Shown: positions 46,602 through 58,048, counted from the first letter of the stretch. The stretch: 64,000 nucleotides of DNA from Leuconostoc miyukkimchii (GCF_019656055.1 NZ_BPKY01000006.1:62001-126000), one strand, 5' to 3'. A program made the numbers and translations. Notes: generated by a model from the letters alone, not told the origin.

Positions 46602-46643
46602 AAATAAAAAATCTAGTTAGTATACTAACTAGATTTTTTATTT
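46602..46643. terminator. 42-bp perfect palindromic terminator
   Basis: Two 21-base arms with no separate loop; the centre is AGTATACT, and the ends are A-rich and T-rich. It serves the MFS gene on the plus strand and the tRNA-Thr transcript on the minus strand. Confidence 0.88.
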
Positions 46644-46650
46644 TATTTAG

Positions 46651-46723
46651 TGCCGACGAGAGGAATCGAACCTCCGACCCCAGGTTTACGATACCCGTGC
46701 TCTACCAACTGAGCTACGTCGGC
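46651..46723 (-). tRNA. tRNA-Thr (anticodon CGT)
   Basis: A 73-base cloverleaf: acceptor GCCGACG/CGTCGGC with discriminator A, anticodon stem CGGGT/ACCTG around loop ATCGTAA, T-arm GGAGG-TTCGATT-CCTCT. It lies 31 bases after tRNA-Asn on the same strand, with no terminator between, so the two are probably cotranscribed. Confidence 0.93.
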
Positions 46724-46754
46724 AAGTAGATAACCAAAAACGTTATCTGTTTAA

Positions 46755-46827
46755 CTCCGACTGCCGGGCTCGAACCGGCGACAACCTGATTAACAGTCAG
46801 GTGCTCTACCAACTGAGCTAAGTCGGA
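46755..46827 (-). tRNA. tRNA-Asn (anticodon GTT), copy 1
   Basis: A 73-base cloverleaf: acceptor TCCGACT/AGTCGGA with discriminator G, anticodon stem CCTGA/TCAGG around loop CTGTTAA. The T stem is GCCGG/CCGGC. It has its own promoter and precedes tRNA-Thr. Confidence 0.94.
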
Positions 46828-46851
46828 ATAATTGCTTAACACAACTATTTA

Positions 46852-46880
46852 ATTATGCCAGTTTCGTCTGCAATTGTCAA
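46852..46880 (-). promoter_or_regulatory. Promoter of tRNA-Asn copy 1
   Basis: On the minus strand: TTGACA (46875-46880), 17 bp, CATAAT (46852-46857). Confidence 0.75.
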
Positions 46881-46904
46881 TACTTTTCAAGCTGTATTCA
46901 ATCA

Positions 46905-46934
46905 CAAAAAAAGCGAATCCCAAAGGATTCGCTT
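46905..46934 (-). terminator. Terminator of tRNA-Asn copy 2
   Basis: AAGCGAATCC/GGATTCGCTT with a four-base loop and a T run on the minus strand, ten bases beyond the tRNA. Confidence 0.88.
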
Positions 46935-46943
46935 CTCATAAAA

Positions 46944-47016
46944 CTCCGACTGTCGGGCTCGAACCGACGACAACCTGATTAACAGTCAGGTGCTCTACCA
47001 ACTGAGCTAAGTCGGA
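46944..47016 (-). tRNA. tRNA-Asn (anticodon GTT), copy 2
   Basis: As copy 1, except that the T stem is GTCGG/CCGAC: one base pair has changed from C-G to T-A on both sides, so pairing is kept. About 20 bases of 5' flank are also shared with copy 1, which points to duplication of the gene with its upstream edge. Confidence 0.94.
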
Positions 47017-47040
47017 ATAATTGCTTAACACAACTCTATA

Positions 47041-47070
47041 ATTATATCTAATAACTACAGGTTTTGTCAA
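47041..47070 (-). promoter_or_regulatory. Promoter of tRNA-Asn copy 2
   Basis: On the minus strand: TTGACA (47065-47070), 18 bp, TATAAT (47041-47046); both hexamers match consensus. Confidence 0.8.
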
Positions 47071-47126
47071 GCCTTTAAAATCATTTTTTAGATTGTAGAT
47101 AATTTACCCAAGCGGAAATTTATCTA

Positions 47127-48626
<1,500 letters not shown>

Positions 48627-48637
48627 TCACTACAACA

Positions 48638-48676
48638 TTAGTACCTAATAGCTGTTGTTATAGTACACTCGAGCAT
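48638..48676 (-). CDS. Possible 12-codon leader ORF before lysS
   Basis: ATG 48676 follows GTGGAGG by four bases and encodes MLECTITTAIRY before TAA at 48638. The segment can fold with the downstream bases (ACAACA/TGTTGT and CTCGA/TCGAG). Very short ORFs ATG-TTG-TAG and GTG-AAT-CGA-GTA-TTC-TAA then run on to the lysS ATG with overlapping stops and starts. Translation of a leader may govern lysS initiation; chance is also possible. Confidence 0.35.
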   Translation of the reverse strand: MLECTITTAIRY

Positions 48677-48734
48677 ATTTCCTCCACTTTATTTCGGTTC
48701 TGATTGACCGGTGTTAAAAATCTCACTAACAATT

Positions 48735-48763
48735 ACTATACCAAAAAATGGCGTTCATCTCAA
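48735..48763 (-). promoter_or_regulatory. lysS promoter
   Basis: On the minus strand: TTGAGA (48758-48763), 17 bp, TATAGT (48735-48740). It gives a leader of roughly 120 bases. Confidence 0.7.
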
Positions 48764-48766
48764 AGG

Positions 48767-49663
48767 TTACTCAGCATTTTTGGCATTAATTTCTAAAATA
48801 ACGTCGCGCAATTCTTGAGATGTGAAGAAATAGCGCTTACCAGAGAACTTACCCACAACTTCAGCACCATCGTCCTCATCAATCATTGCCTGAACTTCTG
48901 TTGCAGGTAGTGTTGTTAACATATCACGATAATCATCCTTTGATGGTTCTGCAGCTAATCCAACACCAGCAACCTGTAAAATTTCAACTTCGCCTTTTCC
49001 AAAGACATCCTCTAGAATTTCTAATGGCGTATACCCATCAACTAACATATCAGATAACGGCTTTAAACCTTTGATGGCTGTTTCAAGTTCATCAATGGCT
49101 GCATCTGTGGCATCTGGTAATGCTTGAATTAAAAATCCACCAGCAGATTCAACCGTATCATCAGTGTTCATGTAAACAGAAACGCCAACAACTGAAGGAA
49201 TTTGTTCAGATTGCGCTAAGTAATAGGTAAAATCATCACCTATTTCTCCTGAAACAAGCTGGCTTTGCCCAATGTAAGGATTAGAATACGGTGCAAACTT
49301 AGTGACCTGCAAGAAACCATTTTTACCGACTGCTTCCGCAACATCCAATTGACCCTGTTCATCAAAAACTGGTTCTATCTGTGAATTCGTTACATAGCCG
49401 CGCACACTACCCTTGGCATCTGCCTCCACAACAATATTACCAATTGGTCCACGACCATTAATTTGAATAGCTAATCGCTCTTCGCCTTTTAAAACAGATT
49501 GTGCTGTCAATGTTGTAGCCAACAAACCTCGGCCTAACACGATTGAAGCAAGTCTTGAAGTATTGTGAGCTGTTGCTGCTTCTCGCACAAAATTTGTGCC
49601 GTCCAAAGCATAGGCACGGAAATATTTATTTTTTGTAATTGTTTTAATAAATTGATCTGACAT
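48767..49663 (-). CDS. hslO: Hsp33-family chaperonin lacking the zinc-binding cysteines
   Basis: A 298-residue Hsp33 homologue with the usual N-terminal fold (AAATAHNTSRLASIVLGRGLLA; GPIGNIVVEADAKGSVRGYV). Canonical Hsp33 has CxC and CxxC in a C-terminal zinc domain that senses oxidation. Here the equivalent positions are A238/P240 and G271/S274, and the whole protein contains no cysteine. It therefore cannot use the known redox switch. The C-terminal domain is otherwise kept (VQAMIDEDDGAEVVGKF, RYFFTSQELRDV). The gene lies downstream of ftsH, as in related genomes. Confidence 0.9.
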   Translation of the reverse strand: MSDQFIKTITKNKYFRAYALDGTNFVREAATAHNTSRLASIVLGRGLLATTLTAQSVLKGEERLAIQINGRGPIGNIVVEADAKGSVRGYVTNSQIEPVFDEQGQLDVAEAVGKNGFLQVTKFAPYSNPYIGQSQLVSGEIGDDFTYYLAQSEQIPSVVGVSVYMNTDDTVESAGGFLIQALPDATDAAIDELETAIKGLKPLSDMLVDGYTPLEILEDVFGKGEVEILQVAGVGLAAEPSKDDYRDMLTTLPATEVQAMIDEDDGAEVVGKFSGKRYFFTSQELRDVILEINAKNAE

Positions 49664-49703
49664 ATTTTCTTTCTTTTACTATTTAGTAAGCATCGTATTG
49701 TTT

Positions 49704-49733
49704 AAAATAAAAAAGTTGACGCTATCGTCAACT
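49704..49733 (-). terminator. ftsH terminator
   Basis: AGTTGACG/CGTCAACT on the minus strand with a four-base loop followed by T-rich sequence, seven bases beyond the ftsH stop. It ends the pth-to-ftsH block. Confidence 0.88.
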
Positions 49734-49739
49734 CCTATT

Positions 49740-51833
49740 TTACTTATTTTCATCTGCTTTGTCATCAGTTACAGAATCATCATCTTGATCAGCTTCCGAC
49801 TTATTTGCGTCATCATCTTTATCATCATGATGTTCAAAACGTGCTTCTGCTTCAGAATCCTTAGCATCAACTGCTGCTTTTGCTTCTTCAAACGATTTTG
49901 CTTTTGCTAACTCGTCATTATCTTGAGGATCTTTTCGAGTAAACTTACCAGTTTCGTAAATATCCTTGATTTGTCTTTCGTCCAAGGTCTCAACTTCAAG
50001 CAATGCTTCCGCAATTGCAACCAGCTTATCTTTATGTTCAGCAATAATTGCTGAAGCGTCGCTAAATGCTTCTTGTGACAGACGACGTACTTCTTCATCA
50101 ATTAAACGCGCTGTTTCTTCAGAATAGGCCCGATTACCTGCTTGTTCGGCATAACCAACACTAGCGTTTCCTTCCAACTGCACCATGCCCAATTTATCTG
50201 ACATACCAAATGCTGTTACCATCTGTCGAGCTAACCCAGTAGCTTGTTGGAAATCATTAGAAGCACCAGAGCTGGCTTCATTGAACATAAATATTTCAGA
50301 TGCACGACCACCCATGAGACCAGCAAGTTGTTCTTTTGCCTCAGAATATCTGAGGTTGTATCGGTCAGTCTTTGGCGTCATTAAAGCATAACCACCAATT
50401 CGACCACGCGGTACAATTGTAACTTTACGAACAATTGATGCCTCTGAACGAATCAAGCCAACCAACGCATGACCAGCTTCATGGTAAGCTGTTGTACGAC
50501 GTTCTCTTTCAGACATGCCACGATTTGTTTTTGCAGGACCTTGGAAAATACGATCTTCTGCTTCATCAATATCTGAGGCATCCACTTTTTTCTTATTACG
50601 ACGAGCTGCTAATAAGGCTGCTTCGTTTAATAAGTTTTCTAGATCAGCACCAACATAACCTGGTGTTTGTTGTGCAACTGCTTTCAAATCAACATTATCA
50701 TCTAATGGCTTATTCTTAGCATGCACATTAAGTATTGCTTCACGTCCCTTAACATCAGGTGCACCGATCAAAATTTTACGATCAAATCTACCTGAACGCA
50801 ATAAGGCAGGATCTAAGACATCGGAACGGTTGGTTGATGCCAAGATAATGACACCTTCTGAACCTTCGAAACCGTCCATCTCAATTAAGATTTGGTTTAA
50901 GGTTTGTTCACGTTCATCGTTACCGCCACCCATGCCAGTACCACGACGGCGACCAACAGCATCTATTTCATCAATAAATATGATTGCTGGGGCAGACTTT
51001 TTTGCATTTTCAAACAAGTCACGCACACGCGAAGCACCAACACCAACAAACATCTCAACGAAGTCTGAGCCAGACATTGAAAAGAACGGTACATTTGCTT
51101 CACCGGCAACTGCTTTAGCTAATAATGTTTTACCAGTTCCGGGAGGTCCCTCAAGTAAAACACCCTTTGGAATACGTGCACCTAAGCTAACAAACTTCTT
51201 GGGTGCCTTTAAAAATTCAACAACTTCAACTAATTCTTGTTTCTCTTCCTCAGCTCCAGCAACATCAGAGAAACGTACTTTATTATCTTTTGGATCAGAT
51301 GGCTTAGCTTTAGATTTACCAAAGCTCATCATACCGCCTTGGCCACCTTTACCACCACCACCTGCTTGACTCATCATGACATAAAACACGGCAACAATTA
51401 GAACGATTGGAATTAATGACACCAATAAGTTGAGCCAGAATCCAGAAGATTCTTGTTGTTTTGTCTCAACATCTGTTTTAGTCGTTTCGGCTGCATCAGT
51501 CACTGACTTGAGCGATGCATCATTTGGTAGCACTGTTGATGAGAAATGTGTCACTTTTTGTGACTGTTGTAAAATATTAAATCCCTTGTCTGACTTAACA
51601 GTCTGAGGTTTTCTATATTCACCAGAAATGTTATAGACACCATTTGCTGGTTGGACTGTGATTGACTTAAGGTCCTTATCATTTAACGCTTTCAGAAATT
51701 CACTCGATGTGAGAGTTTTAGAAGTTGATTTATCATTACCAAACAAACCATAAATCATCCCTACTACAGCAAGGAAGATGAAAATGTAAAAGATCGAACT
51801 TTTTAAGAAACCACCTTTTTGATTCTTATTCAT
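49740..51833 (-). CDS. ftsH: ATP-dependent zinc metalloprotease FtsH
   Basis: A 697-residue membrane protease with two hydrophobic helices (about 10-30 and 130-155), AAA domain Walker A GPPGTGKT and FIDEIDA, and zinc motif HEAGH (H451, E452, H455). The C-terminal tail is very acidic and repetitive (D/E-rich, about 650-697). It degrades membrane and regulatory proteins. Its start lies 24 bases after the hpt stop, with AGGAAA before the ATG. Confidence 0.96.
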   Translation of the reverse strand: MNKNQKGGFLKSSIFYIFIFLAVVGMIYGLFGNDKSTSKTLTSSEFLKALNDKDLKSITVQPANGVYNISGEYRKPQTVKSDKGFNILQQSQKVTHFSSTVLPNDASLKSVTDAAETTKTDVETKQQESSGFWLNLLVSLIPIVLIVAVFYVMMSQAGGGGKGGQGGMMSFGKSKAKPSDPKDNKVRFSDVAGAEEEKQELVEVVEFLKAPKKFVSLGARIPKGVLLEGPPGTGKTLLAKAVAGEANVPFFSMSGSDFVEMFVGVGASRVRDLFENAKKSAPAIIFIDEIDAVGRRRGTGMGGGNDEREQTLNQILIEMDGFEGSEGVIILASTNRSDVLDPALLRSGRFDRKILIGAPDVKGREAILNVHAKNKPLDDNVDLKAVAQQTPGYVGADLENLLNEAALLAARRNKKKVDASDIDEAEDRIFQGPAKTNRGMSERERRTTAYHEAGHALVGLIRSEASIVRKVTIVPRGRIGGYALMTPKTDRYNLRYSEAKEQLAGLMGGRASEIFMFNEASSGASNDFQQATGLARQMVTAFGMSDKLGMVQLEGNASVGYAEQAGNRAYSEETARLIDEEVRRLSQEAFSDASAIIAEHKDKLVAIAEALLEVETLDERQIKDIYETGKFTRKDPQDNDELAKAKSFEEAKAAVDAKDSEAEARFEHHDDKDDDANKSEADQDDDSVTDDKADENK

Positions 51834-51857
51834 TAAAGTTTCCTCAAATTCTAGAAG

Positions 51858-52397
51858 TTAATCAGTATAAACTTCTTTTTTCAAAATACCAACATATGGT
51901 AAGTTCCGGTACAACTCTTTGTAATCTAAACCATAACCAACAACAAATTCATTACGAACATCAAAACCAACGTAGTCTGCTTCAATGTCAACCTTACGGC
52001 CAGCTTTTTTATCAAGTAATGTGGCAACTTTAATTGATGTCGCACCACGTTCAGCAAGTAATTCCTTCATAAACAGTAAGGACTGCCCAGTATCTACAAT
52101 GTCTTCTAAAATAATTACCTGACGGTCCCGAATATCAGAACGGATATCTGTTACAAGTGTAATTTCATCCGTACTTTTGACACCACCATGATAACTGGAA
52201 ACATTTATAAATTCCAAATCAAGGTATAAGTCAACCTCACGTAATAAATCAGCTGTCCAAAGGTAGGCACCTTTTAATACTGACAACACAACTGGTTTTT
52301 CACCAGCATAATCTTGCGTAATTTCTTTTCCCAGACGTACTGCTGCATCATGAATGCTAGTCTGGTCAAACAACACTTCTTGTATATCGTTATTCAC
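51858..52397 (-). CDS. hpt: Hypoxanthine phosphoribosyltransferase
   Basis: A 179-residue enzyme with the PRPP-binding motif VIILEDIVDTGQSL (about 92-105) and the purine-binding YVGFDVRNEFVVGYGLDY region. It salvages hypoxanthine and guanine. The start codon is GTG, overlapping the tilS stop by one base (TAGTG); GAGGAAA lies just upstream. The tilS-hpt-ftsH order is conserved in Firmicutes. Confidence 0.93.
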   Translation of the reverse strand: MNNDIQEVLFDQTSIHDAAVRLGKEITQDYAGEKPVVLSVLKGAYLWTADLLREVDLYLDLEFINVSSYHGGVKSTDEITLVTDIRSDIRDRQVIILEDIVDTGQSLLFMKELLAERGATSIKVATLLDKKAGRKVDIEADYVGFDVRNEFVVGYGLDYKELYRNLPYVGILKKEVYTD

Positions 52398-53704
52398 TAC
52401 TTTTCCTCAATTCGCCATGCTAACCAATATGGCTTCGCATCTTGTTTGCTAACAAAATCTGCGCTTATACGCCAATGTTGACGGATCTTAACCGCGATAA
52501 TCACGTCATCTGACGTTGCCAAAACTTGCATATTTTGACGTTCAAATGTAGATAATTTTTCATCAATTGCTAACCGTCTCAATAGTTTATGTCCGCTTAT
52601 GAGTGCTAGTTTATCACTTGTTTTCACTGGACGCAAGTATATTTGTGATGTGGGTAACTTTAATTGAAATGAAAAATAATGATCATCGTTATTCGGTTCA
52701 TAATCTGACCACAAATACGTGCTTTTTGCAAAATTCTGCCATTGGTTTAATTTTAACATAATTGCCGGCAAAACTTGTAGTGTATTTGTTATTTTTGTAC
52801 TATTTTCAAGATAGATTTGTTGATATGATTTAACAAATTTAACATTTTTTGATAGTTGTACGACACCAGTTGGTTTTTTATTATTTCTAAGCAATTGTAT
52901 TATCTGAAAAATTTGGGTTTGTTTGAAGCGATATATGCCTTTTAATTGCATGTAGCGTTTGATCGTTTCCTCTTGCCATAACTCTGGAATAGCTTGCCAA
53001 TCATGTTCGATATTTTGCACATAAACATCAACTTGTGCAGTGATTAATTCTGACTGCTTTTCAATTTGATTGGCAAAAGCATTAATATGTCTCACGGTTT
53101 GTGGATTAATTGTTTTCAATTGTGGAATTATGACTTGTCGTAAATAATTACGTGGCGTATATGTTGCATCTTGGTTTGTCTTATCCTCTTGCCAGTGAAG
53201 ATTATTTTCCTGTGCATAATGTATCAATTCTTGCTTAGTTATCAACAAAAACGGTCGAATAATTTGTCTGTTTTTTGTATGCATTCCCGATAATTGACTG
53301 AGTTGTCCACCACGAATAAGCTTCAACAGCACAGTTTCTGCTTGATCATCAGCATGATGTGCGACCACAACTGTTTGTGTGTGATATTTTTTTGCTAACT
53401 GTTCAAAAAATTGATAACGGAAATCGCGCGCCTGCTTCTCAACCCCAATATCTGACACCTTAGACCAAGATGTATGCTCAAAAATTGCGTGATATTTCTC
53501 TGCTAAATCTCGCACAAAGCTTTCATCGGCATCACTTTCTTCACGCAAATGATAATTAACATGGGCGACAATCAACTTTGTATCTGGTAACTGTTGCCGC
53601 AGCGTATGTAACAAGACGACAGAATCCACACCACCAGAAACAGCCACAATAACTGTGGCTTCCCATTTATAAGATTGTAATTGTTTTTGAATTTTTTCAA
53701 CCAT
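52397..53704 (-). CDS. tilS: tRNA(Ile)-lysidine synthase
   Basis: A 435-residue PP-loop ATPase with SGGVDS at residues 23-28, followed by the TilS-specific insert and C-terminal domains (RPVKTSDKLALISGHKLLRRLAIDEKLS). It modifies the CAU anticodon of tRNA-Ile so that it reads AUA. Coupled to hpt by one overlapping base. Confidence 0.9.
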   Translation of the reverse strand: MVEKIQKQLQSYKWEATVIVAVSGGVDSVVLLHTLRQQLPDTKLIVAHVNYHLREESDADESFVRDLAEKYHAIFEHTSWSKVSDIGVEKQARDFRYQFFEQLAKKYHTQTVVVAHHADDQAETVLLKLIRGGQLSQLSGMHTKNRQIIRPFLLITKQELIHYAQENNLHWQEDKTNQDATYTPRNYLRQVIIPQLKTINPQTVRHINAFANQIEKQSELITAQVDVYVQNIEHDWQAIPELWQEETIKRYMQLKGIYRFKQTQIFQIIQLLRNNKKPTGVVQLSKNVKFVKSYQQIYLENSTKITNTLQVLPAIMLKLNQWQNFAKSTYLWSDYEPNNDDHYFSFQLKLPTSQIYLRPVKTSDKLALISGHKLLRRLAIDEKLSTFERQNMQVLATSDDVIIAVKIRQHWRISADFVSKQDAKPYWLAWRIEEK

Positions 53705-53742
53705 TTTATAGAAAAAACACCATTCAGGTGCTTTGAAGTTTA

Positions 53743-54132
53743 TTATTCATTAGGCAAGTTGTAGATAATTTCGCCTTGTTTCGTGTAACCATATTTATCA
53801 CGTAGAATTTGTTGCAAATAAGTGGGATCTTCTAAACGTTTTGTATCTGACTTTAACTTTGAATTTGTTTTTTTAGTTGCTATCAAGCGACTTTGAGCAG
53901 AAGTCAACATCGCGTTTGCCGTGTGTAATCGGACTTGACTAATGAGTAATTGTACGGCAAAAATTGTGGCAAAAATAGCACCAAAAAAAAGAATCCGCTT
54001 CTCACGATTAGCGTGGGCCTTTTGATAGTGACGCTTTGCCTGCATATTAGCTGGCTCAGAATTACGTATAATGCTCTGTATTTCTGGGTTAACGTGTTGT
54101 TTATGCGATTGTCTTCTGTTATAAGTCGACAT
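53743..54132 (-). CDS. divIC: Septum formation initiator family protein (DivIC/FtsB-like)
   Basis: A 129-residue protein: basic cytoplasmic N-terminus, one membrane helix (about 46-64), and an extracytoplasmic coiled coil (HTANAMLTSAQSRLIATKKTNSKLKSD) ending in YLQQILRDKYGYTKQGE. This is the DivIC pattern; it acts in cell division with FtsL and DivIB. Its place between rqcP and tilS matches the conserved order. Confidence 0.85.
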   Translation of the reverse strand: MSTYNRRQSHKQHVNPEIQSIIRNSEPANMQAKRHYQKAHANREKRILFFGAIFATIFAVQLLISQVRLHTANAMLTSAQSRLIATKKTNSKLKSDTKRLEDPTYLQQILRDKYGYTKQGEIIYNLPNE

Positions 54133-54193
54133 GAATTTACCTATTCCTAGTTTGGCACGTTCTTAGTGTTTTTTCAACAATCTTTAGATTTGT

Positions 54194-54490
54194 TTAAACA
54201 TTGGATGATGTATCTTCGTCAGTTGTCCTAAAATCTTGCGCAAAGGTTTCACTAATAATTTCATACATATCAGCTGATGCTTCTTTTTTGGTTGTTTCAA
54301 CAATTTTAATAACTCTGATACGTAAAGTTTTATTACCAAAACGTACTTCGATCTCATCATTGGTAGACACATTCGACGATGATTTTGCAACCTTATCGTT
54401 AATTGAAATTCGTCCCTGATCAGAAATTTCCTTTGCTACTGTTCTTCGCTTAATTAAGCGCGACACTTTTAAATATTTATCTAAACGCAT
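54194..54490 (-). CDS. rqcP: S4-domain RNA-binding protein (RqcP/YabO-like)
   Basis: A 98-residue protein made of an S4 domain ([38 protein letters not shown]). In B. subtilis the homologue assists the ribosome quality-control complex during alanine tailing. AGGAGAAAAAAT precedes the ATG. It lies in the mfd-rqcP-divIC block. Confidence 0.86.
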   Translation of the reverse strand: MRLDKYLKVSRLIKRRTVAKEISDQGRISINDKVAKSSSNVSTNDEIEVRFGNKTLRIRVIKIVETTKKEASADMYEIISETFAQDFRTTDEDTSSNV

Positions 54491-54529
54491 ATTTTTTCTC
54501 CTTTTACCTTGGTCAATGCGATACTATAA

Positions 54530-57500
54530 CTACACTACAGCTTGTTCATGCGCAATCACAACTAATAAGAAATCACGTAAAATATTAAGCCAGATACTAC
54601 TTTCAGCAATATCATCTACGGTCAATATGACTTGTAACTTGCCAGTTTCTGTGCGAATTGCTGCTTTTAGCGGAACATTGACTAACGTTTCAAAAATTGT
54701 CTCTCCGGCTAACTGTGTTGTTGCATCAGCACTAAACGATAAGGTTAACTGTTTCTTTTGTCTTCTAATGTTTGTAATTTGCGCTTGGTCAGCCAACTGT
54801 TTAATTTGTCCAACCAAAAGTAATCTTGCAACTTCGTCTGGCATTTCTCCAAAACGATCGAGCATATCAGATTCTATTTCCTCAAATTCCTCATCTGTTC
54901 GAGCTTGGCGAATACGCGTGTATAATTCAATTTTTTGTGCATTATCTGATACGTACTCATCTGGCAAATAAGCTAACACCCCTAAAATTAATTCAGCATC
55001 TGTTTCAGGTTGTTGCTTAGTGACATCTGTCGCCCCTTGCTTTTGAGCAACCGCATCTTTCAACATCTGCGTATACATGTCATAACCGACAGAATCAATA
55101 AAGCCATGTTGTTGTTTTCCTAACAAATCACCTGCGCCACGAATGCTTAAATCACGCATAGCTATGCGAAATCCTGATCCTAATTCTGTAAAGTCTCTGA
55201 TTGCTTCAAGTCTTTTTTCTGCTTCCTCACTTGGTGTTCGCGTAAACGGATAAGTAAAGTAGGCATATGCTAAACGAGCAGAACGGCCAACACGACCACG
55301 TAGTTGATAAAGTTGCGACAGACCCATATGGTCTGCATTTTCAACAATCAATGTGTTCGCATTTGGAATGTCAACACCGGTTTCAATAATCGTTGTGGTT
55401 ACCAAGACGTCATAGTTTCCATTCAAAAAATCATACAAAATGCTTTCCAGTTGTGTTTCAGACATTTGCCCATGAATGGCCCCAACATTTGCAGAAGGCA
55501 CTAAGTCCTCTATTTGACTCACAACACGATCAATATCGGCCACACGATTATGCAGATAAAATACCTGACCGTTACGCGCCAATTCCTTTTCGATGGCATT
55601 TCTGACAATTGTCCAATCAGCCTCTAACACATAGGTTTGAATCGGATATCGGTTAACCGGTGGTGTTTCAATCACTGATAAATCACGTGCCCCAACCATT
55701 GCCATATTCAATGTTCGTGGGATTGGTGTGGCAGTTAATGTTAGAACATCAACACTATGCCGTAATTGTTTCAAACGTTCTTTGTGTTTTACACCAAATC
55801 TTTGCTCTTCATCAATAACCAATAGTCCAAGATCTGAAAACGTCACATCTTTGCTAAGTAAACGATGCGTGCCAACAACCACATCAATTTCATGTTTGCC
55901 CAATTGTGAGATAACAGCTTTATTTTGAGCTGATGTCTGGAATCGACTTAAAACACCAATTTTAATATCTGGAAAATCGTTGAATCGTGCTAGCATTGTT
56001 TCATAATGTTGTTGTACCAATATGGTAGTGGGTGCCAAAAACGCTACCTGTTTACCAGCATGAACGGCTTTAAAAACTGCCCGCAAAGCAACCTCAGTTT
56101 TCCCAAAACCAACATCACCAACTAATAAACGATCCATTGGTTTGATTTTTTGCATATCAGCTTTAATTTCTTCAATAGAACGTATTTGATCTGGCGTTTC
56201 CACGTAACTAAAGGCTGTATCAAATTTTAATTGTGCCGTATCATCAGGGGGAAATGCATACCCTTCCTGTGCTTCTCTTTTAGCATACAACGCCAATAAT
56301 TCATCAGCGATATCTTCAATTTTTGTTGACACTTGGCGCTTTGTTTTTGCCCATTCAGATCCACCTAATTTGTTTAACTTAGGCGCCTTTGCTGCATCAG
56401 ATGCACCAATATATTTTTGAATGAGATTCAATTGTGTGACAGGAATAAAAATTTTAGCATTTTTTTGATAAGCAACAGATAAGTAATCTTGTTTGCCACC
56501 ATCAACTGTCATCGTTTGCAAACCTTCGTAACGACCAATACCATGATTAACGTGCACAACATAATCGCCAACATTTAATTCACTATATGATTTCAATCGT
56601 TCGGCATTATTAATTTGACGATGTCTAGGTGCTACACGTCGTGCTTGCGTAAACAATTCATGTTCGGTCAAAACTATCAAATGTAGCTTGGGCCATTCAA
56701 AACCAGACGATAACTCACCAGCCATTATTTGCACTTGATTGGCTTGTATACTTCTTGTCTCAATAATTGGTATTTTAAAGTCACTTAACGATTCACTAAA
56801 ACTCTGACGACGTTTCTCATCACCAATGAGTAACACAACTGTTGTGCCAGAATTTTGTGCGTATTCCAAATCAGATTTTAGTGTGTCAATTTGACCATAG
56901 TACTGATTAGCAGGCCTTGTTGTCACTTCTTCTATATTTGTAAACTTAATTTTATTCAAACCACGTTGGAAATTGGCTAAATAAAGAACTGAACTTGGCG
57001 TTTGATGCAATAATTCTGAAAAATCGGCACGTAAAATTTGATCAGGTAGCAACTGATACGTTGTCAATTGTTTTTCCAACCATTCTTGATCACGCGTCAA
57101 TTGCTGTAATTGCGTTTCTTTCAGTCGTGTCAACTCATCAACGATTATTAAAACATCGCCACCCATATAATCTAATAGCGTTGTTTGCCTACCAAAAAAA
57201 TGGGTTGCATAAGGTAATAACTGATTACCACGCTCACGTTCATTTAACACATGTTGTGTTAGGGTGAATCCATCTGTTGCATGCTTTTTTTCGACACCAG
57301 TTAACTGCTTACGAAAATGATTAAATGCTAACTCAATTGTTTGTTTAGCATGATCATATTGTGTTTCCGACACAATGAAATCCGTTGCCGGTTCAATTTC
57401 AAAATGTTCAAGTATGGCAGTACTTTTTTGAGTTGTAACATCAAAACTTTTTAACTGGTCTAATTCATCATCAAAAAAATCTAGGCGAATTGGTTCTTCA

Positions 57501-58048
57501 CTCGTTAATGGGTAAATATCTAAAATTGAACCACGATGCGCAAATTCTCCAGCACCTTGAACTAATTTGGTAGGCGTGTAACCCATCATCATTAAAGTTG
57601 CTTCAATTTCACTTATACGATAAGTTTCCCCAACAGCAATAGACAGATGTGCCTCATCAAGTGTTTCAGGCGTTGGTAATAATCGCTCTACTCCAGCCAA
57701 GCTAGTCACAACGATTTTCGCATCACCACGACGTAAAGCTAACAAACACGCGATTCGCTGTAATCGTAAATCAGGTGAACTGATTGCTATTTCGGTTGCT
57801 ATTGATTCTTCTGCCGGAAAGTTCAACACATTTGTCATGAGCGTAGATAAATCACTATATAGCTGATCCGCATGAACTTGTGTATCCGTGACAAGTAATA
57901 TTTGACGTGGATTTGATTCATACAAGGCAGCAATACTTGCTGCACGTGCACTGCCATTCACGCCTAAAAGCAACTGAGAAGCATTCTCGGTTGCTTGATG
58001 ACTCAATTGTTTAATTGTATCTGATTGTGCTAAAAAATGAGTTAGCAT
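54530..58048 (-). CDS. mfd: Transcription-repair coupling factor
   Basis: A 1172-residue SF2 translocase from ATG 58048; an in-frame TTG at 58072 would add eight residues, and neither has an ideal ribosome-binding site. UvrB-like N-terminal region, an RNA polymerase-interaction (CarD-like) domain (VGDYVVHVNHGIGRYEGL, near 490), then helicase motifs GDVGFGKTEVALRA, DEEQRFG, TATPIPRTL and the C-terminal QLRGRVGRS, plus a TRCF domain. It releases stalled RNA polymerase and recruits UvrA. Length is normal. Confidence 0.95.
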   Translation of the reverse strand: MLTHFLAQSDTIKQLSHQATENASQLLLGVNGSARAASIAALYESNPRQILLVTDTQVHADQLYSDLSTLMTNVLNFPAEESIATEIAISSPDLRLQRIACLLALRRGDAKIVVTSLAGVERLLPTPETLDEAHLSIAVGETYRISEIEATLMMMGYTPTKLVQGAGEFAHRGSILDIYPLTSEEPIRLDFFDDELDQLKSFDVTTQKSTAILEHFEIEPATDFIVSETQYDHAKQTIELAFNHFRKQLTGVEKKHATDGFTLTQHVLNERERGNQLLPYATHFFGRQTTLLDYMGGDVLIIVDELTRLKETQLQQLTRDQEWLEKQLTTYQLLPDQILRADFSELLHQTPSSVLYLANFQRGLNKIKFTNIEEVTTRPANQYYGQIDTLKSDLEYAQNSGTTVVLLIGDEKRRQSFSESLSDFKIPIIETRSIQANQVQIMAGELSSGFEWPKLHLIVLTEHELFTQARRVAPRHRQINNAERLKSYSELNVGDYVVHVNHGIGRYEGLQTMTVDGGKQDYLSVAYQKNAKIFIPVTQLNLIQKYIGASDAAKAPKLNKLGGSEWAKTKRQVSTKIEDIADELLALYAKREAQEGYAFPPDDTAQLKFDTAFSYVETPDQIRSIEEIKADMQKIKPMDRLLVGDVGFGKTEVALRAVFKAVHAGKQVAFLAPTTILVQQHYETMLARFNDFPDIKIGVLSRFQTSAQNKAVISQLGKHEIDVVVGTHRLLSKDVTFSDLGLLVIDEEQRFGVKHKERLKQLRHSVDVLTLTATPIPRTLNMAMVGARDLSVIETPPVNRYPIQTYVLEADWTIVRNAIEKELARNGQVFYLHNRVADIDRVVSQIEDLVPSANVGAIHGQMSETQLESILYDFLNGNYDVLVTTTIIETGVDIPNANTLIVENADHMGLSQLYQLRGRVGRSARLAYAYFTYPFTRTPSEEAEKRLEAIRDFTELGSGFRIAMRDLSIRGAGDLLGKQQHGFIDSVGYDMYTQMLKDAVAQKQGATDVTKQQPETDAELILGVLAYLPDEYVSDNAQKIELYTRIRQARTDEEFEEIESDMLDRFGEMPDEVARLLLVGQIKQLADQAQITNIRRQKKQLTLSFSADATTQLAGETIFETLVNVPLKAAIRTETGKLQVILTVDDIAESSIWLNILRDFLLVVIAHEQAVV

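Noticed and set aside
50830-51369. 179-codon plus-strand frame opposite ftsH
   Set aside because: Antisense to the AAA domain and without a ribosome-binding site or known family.
54516-57270. Many plus-strand frames opposite mfd
   Set aside because: Shadow frames of a clear gene without start signals.
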